NCBI RefSeq assembly: GCF_001696615.3
Contig: NZ_CP032279.1
Location: 1,612,001-1,676,000, forward strand
Origin: Acinetobacter sp. WCHAc010034
Lineage (GTDB): Bacteria; Pseudomonadota; Gammaproteobacteria; Pseudomonadales; Moraxellaceae
Length of the DNA: 64,000 bases
Direction: 5' to 3'
Shown here: positions 27,768-36,586 of the stretch, piece by piece
Numbering within the stretch: position 1 is the stretch's first letter
Layout: each line of letters opens with the position of its first letter
Translations under genes and position numbers: made by a program
Notes under the pieces: generated by a model
What the model saw: only the letters and a program-made list of their open reading frames with translations
The model's database searches: none
Told to the model about the DNA's origin: nothing

Positions 27768-29477
27768 ATGACAGCATTACAGGGTTCTCCAAGATTTACA
27801 GGATTTATTCGGCGCCTGGTCGAAGAAGGACAGGTATCTGCCGCCAGCATGCAGCAGGCGCTGCTGAGTGCAAAAAAAGCCAATCAGGACATTGTCCCCT
27901 ATCTGATCCACGAGTTGAAGATTCCGTCGCTGACCATCGCCGAAACCATTTCAGCTGAATTCGGCGAACCGATTTTTGACATTGCAGCCTATGACGCCAA
28001 TCAGATTGTCCGCGAAGATATTGATGAAAAGCTGATTACCCGCTACCGCGTGCTGCCGATTTTCAAGCATTCCAATATCCTTTTTGTCGCGACCAGCAAT
28101 CCGACGCATATTGAAGCAGTCGATGCGATCCGCTTCAGCAGCAAAATGAACACTGAGACCATCATTGTCGAGCACAATAAGCTGGAAAAGCTGATTGAGC
28201 AGAATTTTGCTGAAGACAGCACCTTTGATTTTGATGATGACTTCGATCTGGATATCGCCACGGATGCGCCCGATCAGAATGCCGATGACGGCGAAGAGGA
28301 AAAAGGCGAAGAGGCGCCGATTGTCAAGTACATCAACAAGCTACTGGTCGATGCGATCCGCATGGGCGCCTCGGATCTGCATTTTGAGCCCTATGAAAAA
28401 ATGTACCGCGTGCGCTACCGCGTCGACGGCGTACTGCGCCAGATCGCCAACCCGCCGCTGCAGCTGGCCAACCGCCTGGCTTCGCGCCTGAAAGTCATGT
28501 CGCAGATGGACATTTCTGAAAAACGCGTGCCGCAGGACGGCCGCATCAAGCTGAAGCTGTCGAAAAGCAAGGCCATCGATTTCCGTGTCAACTCCCTGCC
28601 GACCCTCTTCGGCGAAAAGCTGGTGCTGCGTATCCTCGATCCGTCCAGCGCCATGCTCGGCATTGACGCGCTCGGCTATGAGCCGGAACAGAAAGCGCTG
28701 TTCATGGAGGCGCTGGACAAGCCGCAAGGCATGCTGCTGATTACCGGCCCAACCGGTTCCGGTAAAACCGTATCGCTGTATACCGGCCTGAACATTCTGA
28801 ACCGTGAAGACACCAACATTTCAACTGCCGAAGACCCGGTCGAAATCAACCTGGAAGGTGTGAATCAGGTCAACGTCAACAATAAAGTCGGCCTGACTTT
28901 CGCCGCCGCCTTGAAGTCTTTCCTGCGCCAGGATCCGGACATTGTCATGGTCGGCGAAATCCGGGATCTGGAAACTGCCGAAATCGCCATTAAGGCCGCG
29001 CAGACCGGCCATATGGTGATGTCAACCCTGCATACCAACAGCGCGCCGGAAACCTTAACCCGCCTGCGCAACATGGGCGTGCCCTCATTCAATATTGCAA
29101 CATCCGTCAATCTGGTGATTGCGCAGCGCCTGGCCCGCCGCCTCTGCCCGCAGTGCAAGCAAGCCGTAGAGATTCCGCAGCAAAGTCTGCTGGAAATGGG
29201 TTTTACTGAAGCGGACACGCAAAGCCCAGAGTTTCAGATTTACCAGCCTGTGGGCTGCTCAGAGTGCCGCGAAGGCTATAAAGGCCGTGTCGGCATTTAT
29301 GAGGTAATGAAAGTGACGCCGGAGATTTCCCGTATTATCATGGAGGACGGCAACGCCATTCAGATTGCCGATGCTTCGGATAAAGCCGGATTCAGCAATT
29401 TGCGCCGTTCGGGCTTAATTAAGGTCATGCAGGGGGTGACTTCGCTTCAGGAAGTCAATCGCGTGACCAGTGAGTAA
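27768..29477 (+). CDS. pilB: Type IV pilus assembly ATPase PilB
   Basis: Hexameric ATPase that powers pilus extension from the cytoplasmic side. 569 residues. N-terminal MshEN/T2SSE-N domain (residues ~1-150), an acidic linker (DFDDDFDLDIATDAPDQNADD begins near residue 153), then the ATPase domain with Walker A GPTGSGKT at 327-334, Asp box, LRQDPDIVMVGEIRD (Walker B) and the His box GHMVMSTLHTN. A zinc-binding CPQC...CSEC set lies near 462-505. It heads pilB-pilC-pilD. The AT-rich region upstream contains a TATAAT at about 27714. Confidence 0.95.
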   Translation: MTALQGSPRFTGFIRRLVEEGQVSAASMQQALLSAKKANQDIVPYLIHELKIPSLTIAETISAEFGEPIFDIAAYDANQIVREDIDEKLITRYRVLPIFKHSNILFVATSNPTHIEAVDAIRFSSKMNTETIIVEHNKLEKLIEQNFAEDSTFDFDDDFDLDIATDAPDQNADDGEEEKGEEAPIVKYINKLLVDAIRMGASDLHFEPYEKMYRVRYRVDGVLRQIANPPLQLANRLASRLKVMSQMDISEKRVPQDGRIKLKLSKSKAIDFRVNSLPTLFGEKLVLRILDPSSAMLGIDALGYEPEQKALFMEALDKPQGMLLITGPTGSGKTVSLYTGLNILNREDTNISTAEDPVEINLEGVNQVNVNNKVGLTFAAALKSFLRQDPDIVMVGEIRDLETAEIAIKAAQTGHMVMSTLHTNSAPETLTRLRNMGVPSFNIATSVNLVIAQRLARRLCPQCKQAVEIPQQSLLEMGFTEADTQSPEFQIYQPVGCSECREGYKGRVGIYEVMKVTPEISRIIMEDGNAIQIADASDKAGFSNLRRSGLIKVMQGVTSLQEVNRVTSE

Positions 29478-29508
29478 TTGCTGCATTATTTAAAATAAGG
29501 ATAAATTC

Positions 29509-30738
29509 ATGGCTGTTAAAAAAGCGCAGATGATGCCAACCTTCAGTTATGAAGGGATAGACCGCAAGGGAGCCAAACTTAAAGGGGAATTGCCTGCGCG
29601 TAATATGGCTTTGGCCAAGGTGACATTGCGCAAGCAGGGCATCACCATCAAGAGTATTCGGGAAAAGCGCAAAAACATCCTCGAAGGCCTGATGAAAAAA
29701 AAGGTCTCAACCTTAGACATTACCATCTTCACCCGCCAGCTGGCCACCATGATGAAGGCCGGCGTGCCGCTGGTGCAGGGCTTTGAAATTGTTGCGGAAG
29801 GCCTGGAGAATCCAGCGATGCGCGAAGTGGTGCTCGGCATCAAAGGCGAAGTGGAAGGCGGCAACACCTTTGCCGGTGCCCTGCGCAAGTATCCGCAATA
29901 TTTTGACAACCTATTCTGCTCTTTGGTGGAATCCGGCGAACAGTCCGGCGCGCTGGAAACCATGCTGGATCGTGTCGCCATCTATAAAGAAAAAAGCGAA
30001 CTGCTTAAGCAGAAAATTAAGAAAGCTATGAAATACCCGATATCTGTTATTGTAGTTGCCATTGTGGTTACCATCATCCTGATGGTAAAAGTAGTGCCAG
30101 TTTTTGAAGGGCTTTTCAGCTCATTTGGAGCAGAACTGCCCGCTTTCACTAAAATGGTTGTAAATATGTCCAACTGGTTCCAAAGCTATTGGTTTATTTT
30201 CATCATTGCGGTTGCCGCCGTGGTTGCCTGCTTTTTAGAGGCTAAAAAGCGCAGCAAAAAATTCCGCGACTTTCTGGACCGGGCAGCGCTGAAAGCGCCG
30301 ATCTTTGGCGATCTGGTATATAAAGCCATTATTGCGCGCTACAGCCGCACTCTTGCGACCACATTCGCTGCCGGCGTACCTTTGATTGACGCGCTTGAAT
30401 CTACCGCAGGCGCAACCAATAATGTAGTTTACGAAACCGCGGTGCTTAAAATCCGCGAAGATGTCGCCACCGGCCAGCAGCTGCAGTTTGCCATGCGCAT
30501 CACCGACAAATTTCCCTCCATGGCGGTGCAGATGGTCGCGATCGGCGAAGAATCCGGCTCGCTGGACGCCATGCTGGATAAAGTGGCCACCCATTATGAA
30601 AATGAAGTGGACAATGCAGTCGACGGCTTGACCTCGATGATGGAGCCTTTAATTATGGCCATATTAGGCGTGCTTGTCGGCGGCCTGGTGATTGCCATGT
30701 ACCTGCCGATTTTCCAAATGGGTTCCGTTGTCGGCTAA
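29509..30738 (+). CDS. pilC: Type IV pilus inner-membrane platform protein PilC
   Basis: Polytopic platform on which PilB acts. 409 residues, two tandem T2SSF domains (about 72-196 and 276-398), each with the FTRQLATMMKAGVPLVQGFE or YSRTLATTFAAGVPLIDALE start and three hydrophobic helices overall. It follows pilB after 31 bp with an AAGGATAAATTC ribosome site. Confidence 0.95.
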   Translation: MAVKKAQMMPTFSYEGIDRKGAKLKGELPARNMALAKVTLRKQGITIKSIREKRKNILEGLMKKKVSTLDITIFTRQLATMMKAGVPLVQGFEIVAEGLENPAMREVVLGIKGEVEGGNTFAGALRKYPQYFDNLFCSLVESGEQSGALETMLDRVAIYKEKSELLKQKIKKAMKYPISVIVVAIVVTIILMVKVVPVFEGLFSSFGAELPAFTKMVVNMSNWFQSYWFIFIIAVAAVVACFLEAKKRSKKFRDFLDRAALKAPIFGDLVYKAIIARYSRTLATTFAAGVPLIDALESTAGATNNVVYETAVLKIREDVATGQQLQFAMRITDKFPSMAVQMVAIGEESGSLDAMLDKVATHYENEVDNAVDGLTSMMEPLIMAILGVLVGGLVIAMYLPIFQMGSVVG

Positions 30739-30756
30739 CATTCAAAAGGCTTAAAA

Positions 30757-31620
30757 TTGTTTTCAGATATTCTCTCATATTTCATGCAGAACCCGGTGGC
30801 GCTTTATATTGCTATCGGGCTACTCAGCCTGTGCGTCGGCAGTTTCCTGAATGTAGTCATTTACAGGACCCCTAAAATGATGGAGCAGGAATGGCGCACT
30901 GACTGCCAGCTGTTCCTCCACCCTGAACAGCCGGTAGCCGAGGCCAGCAAGATTACCCTGAGCAAGCCGAATTCGGCCTGCCCGGAATGCCACAGCCCGA
31001 TCCGCTGGCATCAGAACATTCCGGTCATCAGCTGGCTCCTGCTCCGCGGCAAGTGCGCTGCATGCCAGAACCCGATCAGCAGCCGCTATCCGCTGATTGA
31101 ATTGCTGACCGCCGCCTGCTCTTTAACCGTTGTAGCGGTCTTTGGCCCAAGCCTGCAGATGCTGTTCGGATTAATCCTGACCTGGGTGCTGATTGCCTTA
31201 ACCTTTATAGATTTTGACACCCAGCTGCTGCCGGACCGCTATACCCTGCCCTTGGCGGCTTTAGGCCTAGGCATCAACAGCTTCGCTGTTTACACCTCTC
31301 CGGCATCAGCCATTTGGGGCTATATTATCGGCTTCCTCTGCCTGTGGATTGTCTATTACATTTTTAAAATCGTGACCGGCAAAGAAGGCATGGGCTATGG
31401 CGATTTCAAGCTTCTCGCCGCCTTGGGCGCCTGGATGGGGCCGCTGATGCTGCCGCTGATTGTGCTGCTGTCCTCACTGGTCGGCGCCATCATCGGCATC
31501 ATCCTGCTGAAAGTCCGCAAGGAAAACCAGCCCTTCGCTTTCGGGCCATATATCGCCATTGCAGGCTGGATCGCTTTCCTCTGGGGCGGGCAGATCATGA
31601 AAATTTACCTGGGTCAATAA
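30757..31620 (+). CDS. pilD: Prepilin peptidase / N-methyltransferase PilD
   Basis: Cleaves type IV prepilins and pseudopilins and methylates the new N-terminal Phe. 287 residues. The cytoplasmic zinc-type tetracysteine set is Cys75-x2-Cys78 and Cys100-x2-Cys103. The aspartyl protease residues lie in FIDFDTQLLPDR (about 150-161) and GMGYGDFKLL (211-220, GxGD motif). About eight hydrophobic helices. The start is TTG at 30757 after AAAGGCTTAAAA; an ATG nine codons later (MQNPVALYIAIG) is the alternative. pilD is followed by coaE after 9 bp. Confidence 0.94.
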   Translation: MFSDILSYFMQNPVALYIAIGLLSLCVGSFLNVVIYRTPKMMEQEWRTDCQLFLHPEQPVAEASKITLSKPNSACPECHSPIRWHQNIPVISWLLLRGKCAACQNPISSRYPLIELLTAACSLTVVAVFGPSLQMLFGLILTWVLIALTFIDFDTQLLPDRYTLPLAALGLGINSFAVYTSPASAIWGYIIGFLCLWIVYYIFKIVTGKEGMGYGDFKLLAALGAWMGPLMLPLIVLLSSLVGAIIGIILLKVRKENQPFAFGPYIAIAGWIAFLWGGQIMKIYLGQ

Positions 31621-31629
31621 GGAGCCGGC

Positions 31630-32238
31630 ATGGCATTTGTAGTGGGCTTAACCGGCGGCATCGGCAGCGGCAAATCAGCGGCCAGCGCATGGTTTGAATC
31701 GCAGGGCATTGCCGTGGTTGATGCCGATGTGGTTGCGCGCGAAATTGTGCAAAAAGGGCAGCCTGCCCTCACGCAGATTCAGCAGGCTTTCGGCGGCTGG
31801 GTTCTGCTGGAAAATGGCGAACTCAACCGGCGCGCGCTGCGCGAGCATATTTTTAAAGCTCCTGAAGCGCGCAAAGTGCTGGAACAGATCACCCATCCCG
31901 CCATTAGAAGCTCGATTATCTGGCAGTTGCAGCAGGCGGCCAGCCCCTACGCGCTGCTAGCCTCCCCCCTGCTGTTTGAAACCAATCAGCATGAACTGGC
32001 GCAGCGCAGTTTGCTGATTGACGCTTCCGAAGAACTGCAGATTCAGCGGGCTTCGCAGCGCGACGGGCAAAATGCGGAACAGATCAAAAAGATCATTGCG
32101 GCGCAAATGCCGCGCGCGCAGAAACAGCAGCGCGCCGATGACATTGTGCTGAATGACGGCCATCTGGATCATTTATACCTGCATCTGCAGCCCTTGCATG
32201 AGAAGTATCTAGCTTTGGCTAAAAAACAGCTGCCCTAA
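31630..32238 (+). CDS. coaE: Dephospho-CoA kinase
   Basis: Last step of coenzyme A synthesis, phosphorylating the 3' hydroxyl of dephospho-CoA. 202 residues with the P-loop GLTGGIGSGKS at 6-16, the DADVVAREIV segment and LLFETNQHEL. Ribosome site AAGGAGCCGGC before the ATG. It is the fourth gene of the pilBCD-coaE operon. Its stop overlaps the stop region of the converging exporter gene. Confidence 0.95.
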   Translation: MAFVVGLTGGIGSGKSAASAWFESQGIAVVDADVVAREIVQKGQPALTQIQQAFGGWVLLENGELNRRALREHIFKAPEARKVLEQITHPAIRSSIIWQLQQAASPYALLASPLLFETNQHELAQRSLLIDASEELQIQRASQRDGQNAEQIKKIIAAQMPRAQKQQRADDIVLNDGHLDHLYLHLQPLHEKYLALAKKQLP

Positions 32239-32252
32239 TCGGGCTGCTGTTT
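32224..32252. terminator. Bidirectional terminator spanning both stop codons of coaE and the EamA gene
   Basis: AAACAGCTGCCC (32224-32235) pairs with GGGCTGCTGTTT (32241-32252) with one mismatch; the loop TAATC holds the overlapping stops of the two converging genes. Flanked by A and T runs. Confidence 0.75.
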
Positions 32253-33155
32253 CTGCCGGTCAATTTGCCGCTGCAGCGGATCTTGATGCATCAGCCAGCG
32301 CCACGGCTGCAGCGCGCCAATACCCATCCCGATCAGGCCGAAAACCATGGCGCCGCTCAGCGGCTCATGCAGCAGCGGCACCGCTAAAATGGCAGCGATG
32401 AACGGCGCCAGAGTCACAATGCTGCCGGCTTTAAAGGCGCCCAGGCGCTTAATCGCTTCGATATAAGTTAAGGTCGCAATAATCACCACAAAAATGCCAT
32501 GAAACAGCACCTGGGCAATCAAATGCACTGGAGCAGGCTCACTGAGATGCTTGGGCAGAAACAGCAGGTAAACCGGCACATAGATCACTGCGGACCAAAT
32601 GGCGACGCCTGACATGGCATGCCAGGCGGACAGTTTCCATTGGCGCAGCAGCACGGTAAAGATGCCCCACCAGACCGCGCTGATGAAAAACAGCAGATCG
32701 CCCAGGCCGAAAGCCTGCCCTGTCTGCATGTACAGCAGCAGGCTCATGGCGCCAATCGAAGCGAGCATGATGATCAGGCTGATCCAGGTGTGGCGGTCAA
32801 AAGCCTGCTGAAACAGCACATAGGCCGCTGCAGCGGTGCACAGCGGAATGCAGCCGTTCAGAAAGATCGCCGCGTGGGCTGCCGGCGCATAATGAAAGGC
32901 GCTGTAAGCGCTCAGGCAGTAAATCACCCCGCCCAGCATGGCTAAAATGAACGGCTCCTTTTTCCAGAGGAAAGCCGTATCTTTTTTATAGATGAGAATC
33001 GGCATTAAAATGGCAAAGGCCAGCAGGAACCGCAGCGCGGTTAAATCCCATGCGCTGATGCCCCAGCTGGCGCTCAGGCGCGCCGCCAAGGTAAAGCCGC
33101 CCCAAATGCACATGGTGATCAGGACATACAGATAGCCTTGCTTTTGCGGCTGCAT
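32235..33155 (-). CDS. EamA/DMT-family transporter
   Basis: Inner-membrane exporter of the drug/metabolite transporter superfamily. About 306 residues with ten hydrophobic helices in two EamA repeats; the first repeat begins YVLITMCIWGGFTLAARLSASWGISAWDLT (residues 8-37) and the second starts near LFFISAVWWGIFTVLLRQW. Substrate unknown. The ATG at 33155 (MQPQKQGYLY) is chosen; an ATG at 33212 in the same frame would overlap the end of rlmB and add 19 polar residues. Same strand as rlmB, 28 bp downstream of it. Confidence 0.85.
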   Translation of the reverse strand: MQPQKQGYLYVLITMCIWGGFTLAARLSASWGISAWDLTALRFLLAFAILMPILIYKKDTAFLWKKEPFILAMLGGVIYCLSAYSAFHYAPAAHAAIFLNGCIPLCTAAAAYVLFQQAFDRHTWISLIIMLASIGAMSLLLYMQTGQAFGLGDLLFFISAVWWGIFTVLLRQWKLSAWHAMSGVAIWSAVIYVPVYLLFLPKHLSEPAPVHLIAQVLFHGIFVVIIATLTYIEAIKRLGAFKAGSIVTLAPFIAAILAVPLLHEPLSGAMVFGLIGMGIGALQPWRWLMHQDPLQRQIDRQKQQPD

Positions 33156-33183
33156 TTTAAACTTGCTGCTCAGGGCTGGAGAA

Positions 33184-33933
33184 TTAACTGCTGCGCTGGC
33201 GGCAGGCCTCATACAGCGCCATGCCGGTGGCCACGCTGACGTTCAGGCTCTGCAGGTTGCCGGCCATCGGAATATAGACTTTCTGATCGCATTGCGCCTG
33301 GGTAATTGGGCGCAGGCCAGTATCTTCCGCGCCCATCACTACGCATACCGCAGTGCCGGTAAAATCAAACTGCTGAATCGGCAGCGCCTGCTCATCCAGC
33401 ATAGTGCCGACCACGCGCACATTAAACTGCTCTTTAATCTGCCCCAAAGTGCGCGCCAAGTTGGTCACCTGAATGAATTTCACTTTTTCCGCGCCGCCGG
33501 CGGCTACTTTGCGCGCGGTCGGGGTCAGGCTGGCCGAGCGGTCACGCGGCACAATCACCGCTTCCACACCCATCGCCGCTGCGGTGCGGATGCATGCGCC
33601 CAGGTTGTGCGGGTCAGTCACCTGATCCAAAGCCAGCAGCAGAGGCTGCGCCGATGCCTGCAGCAGCTCTTCCAGATCCTTTTCATTCAGCGCCGGATGC
33701 GCGCGCACCGCCGCCACAACGCCCTGATGGAACGGCAGGCCGGCCAGCTTTTCCAAAGTATCGCGGCTGGCTTTCTGCACGCTGACGCCGAAAGGCTCCG
33801 CCAGCTCAAAAATGCGCTGCAGGCGCTGATCTTCACGCCCCTTCAGCGCAAATAAGGTTAAAACCCGCTCAGGCTCAAGCTCCAGCAATGACTCCACAGA
33901 ATGAACGCCATAATAATATTCAGGTTTTGCCAT
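33184..33933 (-). CDS. rlmB: 23S rRNA (guanosine-2251-2'-O)-methyltransferase
   Basis: SPOUT methyltransferase modifying G2251 in the P loop of 23S rRNA. 249 residues. N-terminal substrate-binding domain (YYGVHSVESLLELEPERV), then the SpoU domain with LALDQVTDPHNLGACIRTAAAMGVEAVI and the knot motifs VVMGAEDTGL and IPMAGNLQSLNVSVATGMALYE. Upstream lies a perfect palindromic terminator belonging to ppnP. Confidence 0.95.
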   Translation of the reverse strand: MAKPEYYYGVHSVESLLELEPERVLTLFALKGREDQRLQRIFELAEPFGVSVQKASRDTLEKLAGLPFHQGVVAAVRAHPALNEKDLEELLQASAQPLLLALDQVTDPHNLGACIRTAAAMGVEAVIVPRDRSASLTPTARKVAAGGAEKVKFIQVTNLARTLGQIKEQFNVRVVGTMLDEQALPIQQFDFTGTAVCVVMGAEDTGLRPITQAQCDQKVYIPMAGNLQSLNVSVATGMALYEACRQRSS

Positions 33934-33970
33934 GAACGACCTCTAACTTCAATTGACAATTCAAAAGAAA

Positions 33971-33998
33971 AATCCTGTAAAGCCGGCTTTACAGGATT
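33971..33998. terminator. Perfect 28-bp palindrome, probable terminator after ppnP
   Basis: AATCCTGTAAAGCC followed directly by its exact complement GGCTTTACAGGATT. Read on the minus strand it is followed by TTTCTTTTG, consistent with termination of the ppnP transcript ahead of rlmB. The hairpin would need to open a few central pairs to form a loop. Confidence 0.7.
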
Positions 33999-34071
33999 GA
34001 TGCTTGGCGCCTAGTTTAACTGATTTGGGCTGAAATTTCCTTGCCTAAGTCAGCTCATGCGCAGGAATAAA

Positions 34072-34395
34072 TCAGCCTTCCAGATGGCAGACATAGTCCA
34101 GCACTTCATCGGTTTCAATTTTAAAGCGGCTGTTGCCCGGCACATAGAATGACTGGCCGGCGCGGAACAGTTCGCTTTCTTCGCTGTCGGCGATCTGCAC
34201 GCGGCACTCGCCGGAAATGATTTCCATGCGTTCAGGAACATGCGTTTCAAAAGTCAGCGCTTGCTCAGTCGGCAAAATCACGCCCAGGGTTTTTTTAGTG
34301 CCGTCTGCAAACTGCACCGTATGGCTGATGCACAGGCCGCCGAAATACACATTTGATTTTTTAATGACTGATACATGATCAAACTGAGCTGACAT
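34072..34395 (-). CDS. ppnP: Pyrimidine/purine nucleoside phosphorylase PpnP
   Basis: Small cupin (formerly DUF1255/YaiE) that phosphorolyses a range of nucleosides. 107 residues. Family blocks [41 protein letters not shown] and [16 protein letters not shown] are visible. ATG at 34395 has GGAG at nine bases upstream and gives the family start [10 protein letters not shown]; the ATG 24 bp upstream is rejected. Single gene. Confidence 0.93.
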   Translation of the reverse strand: MSAQFDHVSVIKKSNVYFGGLCISHTVQFADGTKKTLGVILPTEQALTFETHVPERMEIISGECRVQIADSEESELFRAGQSFYVPGNSRFKIETDEVLDYVCHLEG

Positions 34396-34849
34396 GCGTA
34401 TTTTCTCCAGATAAAGCATATTTATAATCTTCAGATTGAAGCAGTTTAATTGCGCTGCCGCAACTAATCAATCCATGTTTGCGCCGGATGAATCCGTCCT
34501 TGGCATTGTGTCCGCCAGCCCTGCGCTGCGCGTATAGCCGGCAGGCTGATGGCGGTCCGCATCGAGTCTAAAACAACTGCCGCAGCAGCACAATTTTCTT
34601 TTTGCATCTCATCGACTAAAGTTGATCAGCGGGCGGGCTGAAGGCGCGCGGCCCTGCTGCGCTCAGGCATTCGGCTGGATTCAGGCCCTGCGCTTTTTTT
34701 GCAGCGTAGAGCCGCCTGAAATTGCATGCTGATGCGGAAATTAAGATAGAATTACGCTGTTTACGGTCACCGAACAATAAAAACCGTCTTGTGGCGATAA
34801 CAAAACTTGTCTATCTTAAACTCAAACTTTTCGCAGCCCGGATGCGTTT
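34396..34849. other. Intergenic region between ppnP and recN
   Basis: 454 bp, no credible gene. A 10-bp inverted repeat TTAAGATAGA (34741-34750) / TCTATCTTAA (34810-34819) flanks 59 bp just before recN and may mark a regulatory site. I see no LexA-type or UmuDAb-type box that I can support. A T run at 34693-34700 follows GC-rich sequence but without a clean hairpin. Confidence 0.4.
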
Positions 34850-36511
34850 ATGCTGACACATTTAACTCTGATCAATTTTGCCTTAGCTGAACATTTAGCC
34901 ATTGATATTGAACAAGGTTTTAACGTTTTAACGGGTGAAACCGGCGCAGGGAAATCCCTGCTGCTGGATGCGCTGTCAGCCTGCCTGGGCGAACGCACCG
35001 ACACCAATTATGTGCGCTATGGCGCGGATAAGGCCGATGTGACGGCTGCCTTCAGCTATCAGGACGGTTCGCCGGAAGCACTGTGGCTGAAAGCGCAGGA
35101 GCTGGATGATGAATCCGGCGAGATCCTGCTGCGCCGGGTGATTTTCGCCACAGGCCGCAGCAAGGCCTGGATTAACGGCCGCCCCAGCAGCCTGGCGGAA
35201 TTAAAGGAAATCGGCCGGATGCTGGTGCAGCTTTACAGCCAGCACAGCCAGCAGCAGCTGCTGGAGCCGCCTTATCCGAGGCGCTGGCTGGACCGCTACA
35301 GCAATTTCCACGCGCCGGCCCAAGCGGTGCGCGACGCCTACGGCGCATGGCAAAAGAACATCCGCCTGCATCAGGCCGCGCTGGATGCGCAGGCAACCCG
35401 CAAGCAGCGCATGGAAACCTTAGAACTGCAGCTGGAAGAGCTGGAAGCGCCGGTGCAGGCTGACTATAAGGAAATTGAGCAGGAGTTTGACCGACTCAGC
35501 CATCATGAGCACATCATGCAGGACTGCAGCAGCAGCTTAGCGGCTCTGGATGATGCCGAGCAGAATATTAATCAGGAAATTTCCTCCATTTTGCGGCGCC
35601 TTGAGGCGCATGCCGGCCGCAGCGGGCAGCTTTCCGAAATTTACGCCTCGATGCTGAACGCGCAAAGCGAACTGGAGGATGCAACCGCCAGCCTGCGCCA
35701 GTTCATGGACCGGCAGAGCTTTGACCCGGAGCGCATGGAAGAGCTGAATGCGCAGCTGGAAGTTTTCCACCGCCTGGCGCGCAAGTACCGCACCCAGCCG
35801 GAATCGCTGAAAGAGGAATATGAAGCCTGGCAGGCGGAACTGCAGCAGCTGCAGCAGCTGGAAGATCCGGAAACTTTGGCGGAACAGGTTGAGGCCGCCC
35901 ATCAGGACTTTTTAGGCAAGGCGCAGCATCTGGATCAAATCCGCCGCGAAGCCGCCGCGCCGCTGGCCAGGCAGCTGACCGCGCAGGTCAAGCAACTGGC
36001 GCTGCCGGAAGCCTATTTTGAATTTAAGTTTGAAGCGCTGGATGAAGCATCCAGCGAAGGCCTAAGCTTTATTCAGCTGCTGTTCAGCGCCAACAAGGGC
36101 ATTCCGGCGCAGCCTCTGGCCCGCGTGGCGTCCGGCGGCGAGCTGTCGCGCATCGCCCTGGTCATGCAGGTGATGAATGCTGAAAAAACCGATGCGGAAA
36201 TTCTGGTATTTGATGAAGTGGATGTCGGCATCAGCGGCGGCACGGCAGAAATGGTCGGCCGCCTGCTGGCCAGCCTGGCGCAGCATGTGCAGATCCTGTG
36301 CATTACCCATCAGGCGCAGGTGGCCGCGCAGTCTGACCAGCATCTGCTGGTGCAGAAGCAGCAGACTGACCCCGCCAGCAGCGCCATTATCAAGCTGCAG
36401 GAAGACGGGCGCATTCAGGAACTGGCGCGCATGACCGGCGGCGTTGAAATCGGCGAAACCACGCTGCAGCATGCCCGGCAGCTGCGCCAGCTGAAGTTCC
36501 AGAATGCATGA
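34850..36511 (+). CDS. recN: DNA repair protein RecN
   Basis: SMC-like ATPase acting early in double-strand break repair. 553 residues. N-terminal half-ATPase with Walker A TGETGAGKS at 28-36, a long coiled coil (~155-365, Gln/Glu/Leu/Ala-rich), and the C-terminal half with signature LARVASGGELSRIALVMQV, Walker B ILVFDEVDVGISGGTAEMVG and the switch CITHQAQVA. The start is firm because the family begins MLTHLTLINFALAEHL. Followed by its own terminator. Confidence 0.96.
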   Translation: MLTHLTLINFALAEHLAIDIEQGFNVLTGETGAGKSLLLDALSACLGERTDTNYVRYGADKADVTAAFSYQDGSPEALWLKAQELDDESGEILLRRVIFATGRSKAWINGRPSSLAELKEIGRMLVQLYSQHSQQQLLEPPYPRRWLDRYSNFHAPAQAVRDAYGAWQKNIRLHQAALDAQATRKQRMETLELQLEELEAPVQADYKEIEQEFDRLSHHEHIMQDCSSSLAALDDAEQNINQEISSILRRLEAHAGRSGQLSEIYASMLNAQSELEDATASLRQFMDRQSFDPERMEELNAQLEVFHRLARKYRTQPESLKEEYEAWQAELQQLQQLEDPETLAEQVEAAHQDFLGKAQHLDQIRREAAAPLARQLTAQVKQLALPEAYFEFKFEALDEASSEGLSFIQLLFSANKGIPAQPLARVASGGELSRIALVMQVMNAEKTDAEILVFDEVDVGISGGTAEMVGRLLASLAQHVQILCITHQAQVAAQSDQHLLVQKQQTDPASSAIIKLQEDGRIQELARMTGGVEIGETTLQHARQLRQLKFQNA

Positions 36512-36512
36512 A

Positions 36513-36541
36513 AAAAGCCGGCAGATGATCTGCCGGCTTTT
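36513..36541. terminator. Terminator after recN
   Basis: Palindrome AAAAGCCGGCAGAT / ATCTGCCGGCTTTT around one central base. Serves recN and possibly the converging lipoprotein operon. Confidence 0.85.
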
Positions 36542-36586
36542 CACTGCAGCCTGAGCAAGCTGCTTTCAGCGCTATTGAAGCAAGGC

